Origin: Nigrospora sphaerica | Lineage: Eukaryota > Ascomycota > Sordariomycetes > Amphisphaeriales > Apiosporaceae | Length of the DNA: 64,000 bases | Direction: 5' to 3' | Assembly (NCBI GenBank): GCA_018287875.1 | Contig: JAGVVL010000001.1 | Span: forward strand, 8,432,001-8,496,000 | Part shown: piece after piece, positions 12,132-25,300 of the stretch | Numbering within the stretch: the first letter of the stretch is position 1 | Layout: the number at the start of each line of letters is the position of its first letter | Notes under the pieces: generated by a model | Databases searched by the model: none | What the model saw: only the letters and a program-made list of their open reading frames with translations | Told to the model about the DNA's origin: nothing | Made by a program: the position numbers and the translations under genes

Positions 12132-13611
12132 CGGGGTGTTGTTTGTCGTAAGGCAGCAAGGTAATGGGTGTGATAAGGCAAACGGCGCGGGCCAGCAGGA
12201 GCATTTGCCTGCTGCCTGCCTGGCGCCATCCAGCCCGCCGCCAGCTTTAACCCGCAGAACTCCCGTGAAAATCCAACATGCATCGCATTGTAACTTAAGA
12301 TGAACTGATTGTAGTCTGAGGGAAGAGATCGCGGCGATTTGAGGGGATGGCCAGGCGTCGTTTCCTGCATAAATTTGTATGAATATCCGTGCAATGTCGA
12401 TATCGTACCTCCCCCTTCCTTGGTTTTCGGAAAACTGACAAGTAAAATGCAAAACTAGCCGCCAAATCAGCTCTCACCTCGTGTGAAGTGGCGGCTCAAG
12501 CTTTCCTTGCCGTCACCATGTAATGGGCCCCTACGATCGGACAGCGGCCCCCAACATTAGCCTCGGCGATCCCTCGAACAGCCAGAACAAAAAGGGATTT
12601 GCGTTTGCCTGCTGTCAGAACATGTGAAATAGAAGATCAGGTACTGCATAAAACTCGATTTATGGAGCAGGCTAGAGCGCCTTGACAGCAACGACCGCAA
12701 TAGGCGTAGTCGTATGCAACGACCTTGGACCTCCAGCTCTTGACAGCTCGTTAGGCTCGTGGGTATTGCTGCTATCCTTAGTTTTCTTAGCCGAGCTGAT
12801 GCCCTGGTATTACTCTTATCTCACCGAGTCGCTGATTTCCGGTGAGATGGGTAACTTTCTTGGAGGCCGCATATAGGAGAGCCATATGGCGGTGCCAAAC
12901 TGGAAGTGACGACTACTCGAAATCACATACAGCCACTTGATGCACAGCTAGCCGCATACCAAGAGGTCAAGGCCATAGGCGGTCTATCGTCTCTGCCAGG
13001 GAATTCGATATTATGAACCTCTGAAGCTCTTCTTCACAAATGAGAACACTGCCGCGGTGAAGAACGAGAGTTGCGAGTGAGTAACCAGTTCGTACCGCTG
13101 CAGTTCACGACTAGGGACTGTTGGATGCCACATGTGAAGGGAAGGCTCCATCGATAAGACTGGAAAGCATCGCCATGGACTGGAAAGACACTGGGACGAT
13201 CGGATTCCATTGAAGCTTACAAGACCATGTCAGCGTACTTCTCGAGCCGATGGGTGGAACGAAAAGTCCATACCAACACCACGAGATTCTCTGTCCAGCC
13301 TAGAAAGCGTCATGCAAGTGAGGTTTTGTGTGAATGTGTGCCATGTACCTTGGGAAAGAGCTTACTTAAGCTGGCGCACCAATCAGAGCCAGAGTCGCAT
13401 CCTCTTTTTCCATGCTTAGTGGGGGCTTTTGGCCATGCGCCGTTCCATCGCGAGGCGCGTCTTCCAACTTCCATCTGTGCTCCCCTCCACCCGAACAGTA
13501 GATCATAACCAGCGACGAGCTTTACGGCCCGGCCAACGACACATCATCCGTCATTGAGGATCAGCTTACTGCCTACTCTCGACGCTGTGTTGTGCCGGCG
13601 CTTTTCCCATC
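12132..13611. other. Intergenic, AT-richer, upstream of PSF1
   Basis: About 1.5 kb with no supported gene. The right end should hold the PSF1 promoter. No repeat or transposon end was recognised, although composition is lower in GC than the flanking genes. Confidence 0.5.
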
Positions 13612-14370
13612 ATGTACGGCGATTTGGGCAACAAGCTGGTAGAGCTCCTACGCCTCCTCCCTTCGGGGTTCTCAAGACGAGACTGACCTGCCGCTAGGTG
13701 CATCATGCCAAACGCACCCAGAACCTGGCGCATTTACCGCCTTACCAGACCGAGCTGGTCCGCGCCGTGACGCGCGAAGTCCGCGACCTCGAGAAGGATC
13801 TCAGCGATATGCTGGAGTCCTTCGAGGGCAGCTTTGACCCCCATGCCGACCAGGCCAAATCATGCACTATGCTAGTGAACCACTTGTCCATCCGGAGGAA
13901 CAAGCGTTGCCTCCTCGCTTACCACCGGACCCGGACAGACAAGCTCGAGGAGCTCGTGTGGAAAGGCGTGGATGTTGTGGACTTGCCCGGCCAGCAGATT
14001 GCCTCCAACGGCGGTCCCAATCTGAGCAGTGCCGACGGCGGCTCGAGCAGCTTAAGTCCCCAGGAGGAGGATTATGTCCGTCAGTACAGTGATCTCCTGG
14101 CTGCCTACAAGGGCCAGTGGACCGACATCGATCTGACGGGCAGTCTGGAGCCGCCCCGTGATCTGTTCATCGACGTGCGCGTACTCAAGGACGCCGGAGA
14201 GATCCAAACGGAGTATGGGTAAGGACGCGGCCTCGCCAGCCGAACCGCCGTCACGCTGACTTTGCGCGCGATCTAGAGCGATTACTTTGTCGAAGAATAG
14301 CCAGTTTTTTGTCCGCCAAGGCGATGTCGAGCGGCTGATCGCACAAGGCTACCTGCAAAAGCTTGGTTGA
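13612..14370 (+). CDS. PSF1: GINS complex subunit Psf1, 213 aa
   Basis: Psf1 is one of four subunits of GINS, which joins Cdc45 and Mcm2-7 as the replicative CMG helicase in the nucleus. Exons: 13612-13638 (only nine codons, MYGDLGNKL), 13698-14218 and 14277-14370. Introns are 59 and 58 nt with CTGAC branch sites. The joined protein reads MYGDLGNKLVHHAKRTQ... then LPPYQTELVRAVTREVRDL, the conserved alpha-helical A domain. Its C-terminus (GAITLSKNSQFFVRQGDVER..) is the small beta-rich B domain of Psf1 that contacts the rest of CMG. Length matches the family (about 200-215 aa). The start rests on the tiny first exon, since the downstream exon has no suitable ATG before conserved sequence. The gene stands alone between two long gaps. 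Confidence 0.96.
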
Positions 14371-17300
14371 GGACCCTGCCATTGTTGCCGGAAGAGTTGA
14401 TGACTTGGTGCCGCCTGTACACCGTCTTCCCTGCCGAGAGCCACGTGGGAGTCGAGACCAGTCTTGGCGTGGCTCCCAACTTGAGCATTGAAGACGGCCA
14501 TTTCCCCCGTCTCCCCGGAGATGGCGACACCGGGGCGACGGCTTACCTTGACCAAACGCCACTCACGCGAGTTTGACGCCATCGACCAGGACGGTCTCGT
14601 GATGGGAGGGGGTCAGCCAGGCTGGGGATGGTCGGCGGCTTCTTGGAGTGTTTGTAGGCATGGCATGACTCTCACGCGGTCAATGACCCTACATAACGTC
14701 GAGCAGTCGCGCAACTGTCCCTTTTCGTACGACCTTAACGCGCTACGATGGGGGAAGGTGTCTGGTGTTAGCGGATGATAACAGACGGCTACGGAAATGC
14801 CGGCAGGACCGGGTGGTTGCAGGGCCGTACATAGCATCATGCCTTCTGAAGCGTTCCCCAACACGGCGTGCCTTGCAAGTGGGAAACCAACGCGGATGGA
14901 TCGGGCTTGTTGTCGGCGGTAGACGCGGCGAAGCTAAGCACTTGGGCGAGAGTTGGGGTGCAGACAACCACTACACCTCATCCCGACGATGATCCATTGC
15001 AACTCTGTACGACGCAGAAACGATGTCCGCATTATCAGAAACCAGTCATGTCAACTATTGCAGGGTAACACAGCGCCAAACAACGAAACGGTATGGTTGG
15101 CGTTTGATGGGTGCTTCTCGTCGTAGTAGCGGTGGTATGGACGCTACGTTTACTGTGTCGGAGGAGGCCCGGCCCGCCGGGTCCCTCTCCACCCTTCCAT
15201 GTCGTCGACGGACGAATCCGAGGCGTTTGGTGTACGTAAGGCCTTCTGGCAGGCTCCTCACTCGCCCCGATTCTGCATAGGATATGGCATGGCTTTTTTG
15301 CGCCCAGGGATGCTGTCACGTCCACCCCATCAGACTCGCCTGGGAACCCCGCCCTGATTACTTACTTAGTTGAGGTGACTTTTTTTTCTTTTGGACCCTC
15401 GTGGCATTGGTACCAGGCATGAACGTCCTGTAACACTATGGATTACAACAACGTACAATGCAATGCTACGCAATGGTAGGCCTAGAGACACCGGCAGCAT
15501 CGGCGACGGGCTATTGCCGGCGGGGGAGACATAAAAAGGGCCCAGGGCCAGGGATCCGGATGACATAGTTCTGACAACACCGTCCCTTCCCTCGCCCGAT
15601 CTGGGGCCGCCCGTTGCTAGCAACCCACCCAGATACAGGAGAGCCTCTTTGGTGGAACGTGCATGGATCCCATACGGTCCCCGAAAGGGTTGCGATAAGC
15701 ACCTACTCGCATTCCCTTGTGCCCCTGGTATGTAGGTAGGTACTGCCTCTGGGGTCTCCCCTTGTGAGATGCTCGGGCGCGTAGAGTATGCGCACAGCTG
15801 CATGGGTTATTGTGCACATGGTAAATACGACTGCCGCTTACATGCAGGCGCTGTGTACGGTCACACAGGAGCGCGGGGTGTGCTCGACACCTTGGCGGCC
15901 AGCCAACGAGCGCGCGTCTTGCAGTCCGAACCGGCTCTCACGGCTGTCGTTCCTTGGGAGACTTGGCGGCCGGGGTCACCCCGTGGCAGCGGCGTCTCGT
16001 CCTGCGGGATTGGCGTCCATTGTTACTGTATACAACCACCTGCGCACACTATGCTGTCTACTGAGGACAGGGCTCCATGCAACTTTTCGTACCGCGTGGG
16101 GGCCGTTAACGTCACGCTAAGGAATGCTGGGCGGAAACGCCTTATCGGTGCTATTTCGAGACAAAACGTAAGAAAGACAGCTTCCGGTCCTGAGCTGACG
16201 ACCCAAACCACAGCAAAGTGTTTCTTAGCTGTCTGACTACTTGTCAGTCAGTGAAGTGCCTAGTTAGTTTAGTACACTACCTGGCAGGTCCATTCAGCTC
16301 GGCGTCTACCCAGTCAAACCTTGATGGTAGCGTGCCTGGAGCGAAACCTTAAGAGGGCATTTGCGAAGTACCCATACATGGCGAGCATGGCAAATTGGAT
16401 CGCAGGTAGAGGAGAATCCATCCATCACCATATCCATCCATTCCATCCCGTCTTCCTGGCTCTTTCCGTCGGAACCCCGCAGCTGACCCGACGACATGAC
16501 TAACAGGCATTGTGCGATCCGGCCCAGAGAGGCGTGAGGGAGGGAGAGGAAAACAAGAAGGAAGCACCCGCTAGTCCCGGATGTCTCCCCGACGCCCTTT
16601 CGGCCTGTGGGACGACGATGCGAAGGCAAAGGCGGAGGCGACGCGATACGACGACGCCATGCGCAGGCGCGAGCCCGAGCAGGTTTGCCAGCCCCAACGG
16701 ACGGGCCCTTTGGGCGCCTCGAGAGGAAATGAATGGAGGCCGGGCTTGACGGGCTAGATCAAGCCCTGGGCCAGGTCGTGCCGGGGCGTCATCGTGCTTG
16801 CTGGATTTAGGTGCGCCGCCACGCGTGGGTGACAAGCCAACGCCTCGAGGGTTCCATCCCGGTCTTGGGCTGGCACGATCCCTGCCGGACGACCCACCAG
16901 CAAACTGGAGAACCACATGCAAATTCGGCCTTGGCTCCCATCCACATCAACCACGCCCGTTAGACGAGGACGAGGTAGCTTTGGCCGCCTGCAGTTCTGC
17001 GTGCCTTCCATACGCGCTGCAGAGAGGTTGACGATGATAAGATGGATCGAGCACAAAATTTGCCCTGCTTGCCAACCCAACAACCGACGTTACTCGCGCT
17101 GCACCGCTTTAGATGCTTGACAAAGTTGCCCAAGCCCCTCCAGCTCGTTCCGGGCCAACATAAGCCCCCCTTCTGACTTTCCCATCGCCAACTCAGGTTA
17201 CCTTATCCCTTCGTCCACGTCCACTCGACGAACGCCTGTTCTCTGCTCCCAGCCCGCGCACAACCTCTGGCAGCTGCATCCGCCGGCTCGCCGCGTGGTC

Positions 17301-17526
17301 CGGTTCTCCCACCCCCCTCAGCGCGTGCTGGGTTGACCATGATCGAAGCCATTGCTAGCTAACTAGGTCCTTTCGTCTGGCCCCAAGTGGCACGAGAGCC
17401 GTACGAGCTTCGGTCGAGACTCGTTGAGGCCTGTCGCCGTCGCTGCAGCTGTTGCCGCTGCCGCCGCTTCCTCCACCTCTCCACGGCCGCGGGGTCCCAT
17501 CGCCCGCGCACCCCCCTCTTTCAACC
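14371..17526. other. Intergenic, ~3.2 kb, no supported gene
   Basis: Only short frames without recognisable motifs or splice continuity occur on either strand. The right end, with CT-rich tracts near 17160-17300, should contain the promoter and leader of the VSB1-type transporter gene. Confidence 0.5.
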
Positions 17527-20500
17527 ATGTCGGGCACATCCATGGGCTTCTCCTGGCGACGCAGGTCGTCTTCGGTGGCGTCGCAACCGGGCTCCGAAGA
17601 CACCCTTGTGCGAGCCGCCAGCCCCGGCCAGCACTCACGTGCCATGCCCGCTGATGCGAGAATGCTCTCGTCTTCCGTCACCTCGACGGCCCACCGAGAG
17701 CCGACACGTTCTTTTATTCCTGGCTCGTTCCGGGATCACCTATGCAAGTACCCGCGCTCGGGGGGACAGCCATAGACCTTGGTTCTTGCACTAACCCTTG
17801 CGCTCTACAGCTCCCGTCGACAGTGCTAGCTATGCCCGTACCGTCCGTGAGGATACCGCCGAGCTTGCCTCCTACGTGCTCTCGGACAAGAAGGACAAGC
17901 GAAACGCCTCCTTCCTCCAACGCGGGCGCTCATCGTCGTCGCCGCCGCCGCCCCGTCCCCAAGAGCTCAACCGTGCTGAGGATCCGGCGGGCATGAGCTC
18001 GGAGACCATACAAGAGGTCTCGGAACCCCCCACGCCCGAAGAGACTGACGTCGAATTCCCGAACGAAGGCCCCTCGATACTTTCCACCATGCTCAGGAGC
18101 TCCCCTCCGAAGACGGACGACGATGCATTGTTGCCAGATCACCCGGGCCCTACCAAACGGGCCTCGTCAGCGGCAAGCACGGTACGGCCGAGCCACCCCT
18201 CCCTGGCCAGGGGCTATGATGGGTCGGGCGACCTTAGCGAACAAACGCCGCTGCTGCGTGCCAAGTCGAATGGGTCACGGCCCCCCGACAGCCCGGCCTC
18301 GAGCGACCTGGACGATCTTAGCGACATTGAAAGCCAGAAACCCAGGTTCCGACCGTGGCAACGGAGTTATGGGAGCATCCGGCAAGCCACCGCGGACAAG
18401 CTCCGCGGTGCTGCTCAGGTCATGAACCCAAAGACATGGGACAGGCGGGTCGTTTGGCGGCGCGCCGTAAAGGAGCCAGCGAGTTACCTGCCTGCCGTTC
18501 TCGTGGGCTTGCTCCTGAACATTCTGGATGCCCTCTCCTATGGTGGGATCCCCGAAACAAGCCCCGCCGTAACAGGCGTGCGAGCTAACACGGCGCAGGC
18601 ATGATCTTGTTTCCGCTCGGCAACCCAATTTTCGCCAATTTGGGTCCGGCGGGAATATCCATTTTCTATGTGAGCTGCATTGTTTCGCAAGCCACCTTTT
18701 CCTTGGGCAGTAAATTCCGAGGCGGTGTTGGCTCGGAACTGGTAAGTCGACCGAGCTCCTCCGGGCTCTCTCCGTAATGGGGGCTGACCAATGGCAGATC
18801 GAAGTGGTGCCCTTTTTCCACAGCATGGCGGCCACAATCACGTCTTCGATTGGAGAGGATCAACCCGATGCCGTCATCGCGACCACCATTACCTCATACG
18901 CGGTAAGCTCCATGTTGACAGGCATCGTTTTCTACCTTCTCGGCCACTTCAACTTGGGCTACATTGTCGGCTTCATCCCCCGCCACATATTGATTGGCTG
19001 TATTGGGGGTGTGGGCTGGTTCCTGGTGGCGACGGGCTTCGAGGTCTCGGCCCGCATGGAGACTTTCCAGTACGATCTGGACACGGCACGCCGGCTGCTG
19101 CAGCCCGAGACGCTGCCTCTCTGGCTGATCCCATTGACCCTGGCCATCATCCTTTACGTCTTGCAGAGGAAGATACCTTCCCAGTACCTTCTATCTTGTT
19201 ACATACTTTTGATACCCCTTGTTTTCTGGTTCTTTGTCTCCACCATAGATAGCTTGGAGCCGCCCGCGCTGCGGGACCACGGCTGGATTTTCGAAGCGCC
19301 CCCGGCCGGCGAGCCTTGGTGGTATTTCTGGACATTGTACAGTAAGTTGCGCCCCCGTCGTGGCCGCTCGATGGAGTATGCAACTGACGCCCCTGGCAGA
19401 ATTCGAGCTCGTGCGTTGGGATGCCGTGGGCGAGTCGGTGGGTGCCATGTTTGCCCTCACCTTTTTCAGCCTGCTGCACGTACCCATCAACGTGCCGGCA
19501 CTGGCCCAAAGCCTGGGCGAGGACAACGCCGATCTGGACCACGAACTGAAGTTGCACGGCTACTCCAACCTGCTGTCGGGAGCGGTGGGCAGCATCCAAA
19601 ACTACCTGGTCTATGCGAACACGGTGTTTTTCGTCCGATCCGGAGGCGACAGCAGGCTCGCGGGGTTGATGCTGGCCGCGCTGACGGCCGTCATTATGGT
19701 CATTGGTCCAGTCATCATTGGCTACATTCCGGTTATGATGGTGGGCACCCTGATCTTCGTGCTGGGCTTCGAGCTGCTGGCCGATGCGCTTGTCGCTCCC
19801 AGGCAGAAACTCAAACTGTTGGAGTACCTTACGGTAGGTTTCGTTGCCGTTCTCTCTACGCCCCGTACGTTTGCTGACGCTACGGCAGATTGTGGCCATC
19901 GTGCTGACCATGGGCATTTACGATTTCGTTGCGGGAATTTTCCTGGGCATGGTACTTGCTTTTGCGTCTGTCGTTGTCAATCAATCCCGTGTATCCGCCA
20001 TCCGGGCGGTTTACACAGGAGCCCAGGTCGGATCCATGGTGCGGCGTAACCCGTCTCAGTACCATTTCCTCCAGCAGGTCGGCAGCCAGACGTACATCAT
20101 CAAGCTGTGCGGTAATCTTTTCTTTGGCACCATCGTGGGCGTGCAGAAGAAGATCCGCGAGCTGATTGCCGATGATGCCTTTGCCGCGCACCCGATCAAG
20201 TATCTGATCATCGACTTGTGGCAAGTCCAAGGCATAGATTACACGGCAGCTGAGGGCTTCATGACCATAAGTCGACTCCTTAGCCATAAAGGCGTCGTCC
20301 TCCTGATCAGCGGAAAGGACGGCGAGAGCAGGATTGGTCGTGATCTCCGCGCCGTGGGCCTCGGCGAAGACGAGGGGGGTGTTAAGTTCATGCCCGACCT
20401 GAACTCGGCCCTAGAAAGCTGCGAGAACGAGCAGCTCAAGACCTTCTACGCGCAGCAGGAGGCGCTGCGGGTCATGCGGACGAGGCAGGCGGAGAACCTC

Positions 20501-21091
20501 GAGGTGCCGGACAAACAACCGGCGCAGCCGACGCAGGCGCTGGATTACCTGTCACAGTCGCCCCGACGCAACCAGTTGCATCAAGTGGCGCACAACGTCC
20601 TTACGCAGCACGAGTCGGCCGGGGCCTCACGCTGGCGGGGCATCAGCGAGCCCCTGAAGCTGATGCTGCAGATTTTCCACGACATCAGCGATAAAAACGA
20701 GGATTTCTGGTTCCGGGCCAAGCCGTACTTCAAGCGGAGGGAGTACCCGGCCGGCGCGGTGCTCTACCATCGGGGCGACCCGGCCGACGGCTTCTACCTA
20801 CTCGAGCGCGGCGAGCTGCGCGCCGACTACGAGACGCCCCAGGGCAGACTCCAGGAGCCCATCGTGCAGGGCACCACGTGCGGCGAGCTGCCCTTCTTCT
20901 CGCGCACCGCGCGCACTGCCACCGTCACCGCCGTCAAGCCCTGCGTCGTCTGGGTCATGGATACTGAGGCCTGGGAGAGCCTGCGCGTCAACGAGAACGA
21001 AGTCTACCAGGAGCTGCTCGCCGTCTCCCTCAAGCTCACGACGGAGCGCATGAACGCCATGACCAACTACACGCTGGCCAATGTTAATTAA
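17527..21091 (+). CDS. SulP/STAS transporter with cyclic-nucleotide-binding-like domain (VSB1/YGR125W type), 1090 aa
   Basis: Membrane transporter resembling yeast YGR125W/Vsb1, which works in vacuolar basic amino-acid uptake; the exact substrate here is inferred. Exons: 17527-17743, 17811-18542, 18599-18741, 18798-19341, 19400-19833, 19889-21091; all phases close. The first intron uses a GC donor (GCAAGT) with branch CACTAACC and a normal AG. Domains: Ser/Pro-rich cytosolic N-terminus (~residues 1-280); SulP-like membrane core starting near VLVGLLLNILDALSYGMILFP, with about ten to twelve hydrophobic segments to ~residue 720; a STAS domain around IKYLIIDLWQVQGIDYTAAEG; and a C-terminal cNMP-binding-like fold (GAVLYHRGDPADGFYLLERG...CGELPFFSRTARTATV). 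The length is close to yeast Vsb1 (~1036 aa). Sulfate transport is the main alternative, but the N-terminal extension and the cNMP-like domain favour the Vsb1 group. Confidence 0.93.
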
Positions 21092-22319
21092 TAGGATAAG
21101 GCTTGGAAGGCCGGTCTTTTTCTCGTTCTCCCTCTTGGCAAGCCCGGGCTCTCGTAGCTACGGAGCGCCACGCACGGGGGAACAGCATTGGGTTTCTACT
21201 GGGTGACGGGGACATGGCATAAGATGGCGCCCGGCTCGCTTCTTGGTTTTTTTCACGCCCTTAGACCTACAAATGCGACATCGGAGTAGAGGCTAGTTAA
21301 TACGGCTGACCAAGGGACTGGAGTTCATTAGCCTTTAAAGGCTGTAAAGTACTTACGTACGCCAGCGCTAGAAGTACGTATGGAAACTTTATAATACAAG
21401 CCTCGGTACCGGGGCTTCAAGCAAGGAGGCAACGTGATACGGTGCGCGCAGAGGGAGCGGGCCAGACGGGACCGTACGCTACGGCCCTGTGACCTTCTAT
21501 CACAACGGCTGTCTCTGAGCCTGCATGCACTGCAAGCATCACAGGCCGTACGCCTGCGCCGAGCCAAAGCAACCGGTGGCGCGTCAGCCCGAAGCCGATA
21601 CGCGGTGCCATGGCCCGGACGGCGCGGTTGGTTGAGACCTGCATTTACGCACGAGATATCTCGTATACGACCGTCCGCCTCGCAGAACCCACCGCCCTGG
21701 GGAGAAATTCCCGCGCGGGGGCATGGATTGGTAGAGAAACGGAGAGGCGAGGCCAGTCCCGTGTCCGAGCTTTCCGTACTCTAATCCCCGTCCGGCTAAG
21801 TTTTATTGCACTTTATGCAAAACCGCCCGCCGGGTCGGGCGTAGCCTTCCGGGTGCTGCTTGCCTGGTGAACGCTTTTTGTTACATTGCCTATCTACGGA
21901 AATAGATGTATCTACCCGGTGGTACGCCATTATGCACACGTACTGGAACTCCGTGGTCCTTCCCCATATCCGCCCCCTCGGTACCGCCTTTGGCCCTAGA
22001 GTATTACGCCCCCCTTTCCCCCGTTCCCTCTGTTTCCCACCCGGTTTTTGCCCCCTCGGGGATGGGAGGTCCGGCCCTCCCCCGCAAGTCCGTCATGCGT
22101 CCGCCTCAAACCAAGGCTATAATTACAGTCATTCCCTTTCCTGTTCGCTGAGCCAATATGAAGTGCCGTTCCCGCTCCCCCCTTCCTCGTCGTGCCGCCT
22201 AAGGAACCACCCCCCGCAGAACCTACCTGCTGAGGCCGCCTCGACTATGTCCTACCAACCTACCTGGACCTACAAGGCGAGATTTTCAAGTGGACACATT
22301 CAGCCCGCAGTCTCTCTCT
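21092..22319. other. Convergent intergenic region
   Basis: 3' ends of the transporter (plus) and of the 1360-aa gene (minus) face each other across 1.2 kb. No gene or repeat was recognised. Pyrimidine-rich sequence occurs around 21960-22200. Confidence 0.5.
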
Positions 22320-25300
22320 CTACACAAAGATGCCGAGCCCCCGGCTGGCCGGACGGCCGCGCCGGCCCCTCGGCGGGTCGTCCTCGTCCTCGTTCGCCGC
22401 CACCGGCACCGAGTGAAACACGGGCCGGAGGTGGGAGGAGCTCAGGGACCGCCGCATGATGGTGGCGGCATCGGAGCAGTCGTCGGCGTCGAGGAGGGGC
22501 GCCGTCTTCTCCTGGCCCCAGCTGGCCGGCCTCGGCGGCGACAGGTCGACACTGTCGACGTCATCTTCGGCTTCGGCGCACGCCGACGCCGGCGGCAGCA
22601 ACGGCGGGGGCGACGCCGATAAGTCCTCCTTAGGCGAGGCCACGGCCGACGCGGTGGCGCTGAAGCCCATGTGCAGGCCCAGCGGGCTCGTGGGTCCGAA
22701 AAGCCGGCGCGGCCCGTGCGGTGGACTGCCCAGCGTTGCGGCGAGCGTCCCGCGAAGGCCGGCCAGCTCCAGGAAGCGGGGGTCTGAGAAGCCCAGAAGC
22801 CCGGCGCTGCCGCTGAAGGAGCCCACGCGCGACCGCGATGTGGGCGAATGCGGCGCCGAAAATGACCATGGGGCCGGTTTGTCGTGCTCTTCTTGCCCCT
22901 TCTTGGGCTCTTCTTGCTCGTGCTCGTGTTCTTCTTGTTCGTGCTGATGGCCGCCGCCCCCGTTAAGGGCGAGTTGGTCATCGTCGATTCCCTCGTCGAT
23001 GCGCCCATAGTTTGTCGCGTGAGAGGCTTGGCTAAAGGGCGAGGCGGTAAAGGCCGACGACATGTCAAAGTCGATATCCTGACGCGTCTGGGCAAATTGG
23101 GAGTCGATGCTATGATCCCGCGACAAGGGCGTGTACGGCACCGCCTCCTCAACCTCGACGTTCTCCTGGACGCCCGTCTCGTCCGTGCTGGTCATAATGG
23201 GCAATTGTAACTTCTTCGGGGCCGACGTCACGCCACCGTCGCCGCCGCCCAGTCTTTGCGTAAACCGGCTGGCTGTAGGCGTGGCATCTGACTCATCGTC
23301 TACGAGGGACCGCCGCGTGCTGTAGTCCCGGGGGTCGTAATCCTGTGATAACTTCTTCACTAGACGCCGCGCTTCCTGAACCAAAGGGTCCTGCTGGGCC
23401 TCCGGGGCCGAGGGTTGAGCGTCGTCGCCCGGGCCCGTGCCGTCGCCCTCTAGAATGTCGTGCACGAGCTGTTGAGCATCCAGCGCTGAGGAGCGCGGCG
23501 AGACGGCCGCGCCCTTGTCCAGCGCCAGGGCTTGCGCGAGCTGCCGGCCCTGTTCATCTAACATGTCCCGACTCGTCGGGGAAATCGGCGAGACAATTGT
23601 GAGATCTTTCTCCAGAATGTTTTGCACGAACTCTTGTGCCTTCTGGTCTAAGGAATCCTGCGGCGGCAAGGCCGTTTGTGCGTGCTGCCGAGGCGTCTCA
23701 CTTGCCCCCGGATGCGAAATTCCCAGGACATCTGTCTCTGGCACTATGATTTCTTCTCGATGGAGAGGTGATGGGGCATATCTGGATTTGGACAATCGTT
23801 TGATCTTGGCCTCGTCGGGTGCTATCTTCCATCTCGGATACGCCTCCGGGTCAGCGTTTGCGTGGGCTCCGTCCTCGTCATCAGTATAACCCTCGGATCC
23901 ACGACGGGCCACCGTCAGCTCCACCTCTGCGCTGGACATAGAAGAAGAACACCGAAGCTTCGGCGTGAACAAAGTAAAGCTGCTTCGCGGCGACTGGCCG
24001 TTGCAGTACACGAGACTGGGCGTCGACGGGGCTGTCGAGACCTGAGACGCCGTGTCCGCTAGGCGCGACGAGGTACCTGTTGTTGAAATGGATGGTGGCC
24101 GGTGCAAAGTGGCCGTATACTCGGGGGTTCGTCGGCCGTTGTGCCGGGCCGGTGTCACAGTTGACTCGATCGGTCGTTCGGTGCTTGATGGCTCCTTAGC
24201 ATCACTCGTATTACGTGGGCGGGCGGCGTCTTGTTCGTTAATAGACTTGGTTGTACCTTCAATCAGACCTTTGCTGTCGTAATCCACATCATCATCCGTC
24301 GGCGACGTCGGCCCGAACGGGTCCTCATTCTCCGTGTGGCGTCGCTGCAGCACCTCGGTAATACCAAACGTACTCGCCGACGGGACCAGCGGAAAAGCAC
24401 GCCCGTTGGTGTTTCCGTCACGGAACTCTCCAGACCACTTCCGCGTGAGGGGCGTAAAGGGGTGTTGCTCTCCACCCACGTCGTTCGCCGGCGGCGTCCG
24501 GGGCAACGGAATGTCCGTCGCCGGCGGCGTCTGCGGCAACGGAACGTCGGTACCCGGCGGCGTCTGCGGCCGCGCGTTGCCTTTTGTGGAAGGCGTCTGG
24601 GGCAGCGGAATGTCCTGGCCGATGGACTCGGCTTCAGCCAGCGACGTGGCAGCAGTCCCGGCCAGCTTCTGGGGCAGGGACGGCATGTCTTCGTCCAGGT
24701 TGTCCAGGGAGCACGTGTCCTTGCAGATCATCTCGATATCTTGCTCGATGCGTTTCTTCAGCCTGTCGATGACCTTGGCCTTGGTTTTGGACGGTGTGCT
24801 CCAGCGGCGTGTCTCGATCTTGGGCACGCGAGCCACCAGCGTCTTGTCGAGGATGAAATGGCCGCGCTTCCAGGCCAGGAAGCGCACCGAGTTGGCGTTG
24901 CCCCGCAGAATGGCGGCGATGCCCGTCTGCACCCGCTCGAGTACAGCCTCGATACTTCGTCGTGAATAGGACACCGATGCGGGGAGCGTGAAGGTGATGG
25001 GCTGATCCATGGACCAGTCCGTCCCGCGCAACTCGACGACAGTGAACTCGAAGTCGTTGGTCTGGGCGATGGCGTCGTCGGCTACGTCCCGGGCCTCGGT
25101 TAATGCCTGCCTCAGCTTGGCGACAAATTCGGTACGCTCTAGACGCTCGGCACCATCAAACAAGACCATCTTGCTCTTCAAGCTGCGTTGGAGGTGCTCG
25201 AACTCAGGGCCGAGGTCGTTGACCACCTTGAGGTTCACTTCGACCGCATCGTCGCGATGATGGTGACAAGGGCTGCCGTCGGGTGCGCACTTTTTGTAAT

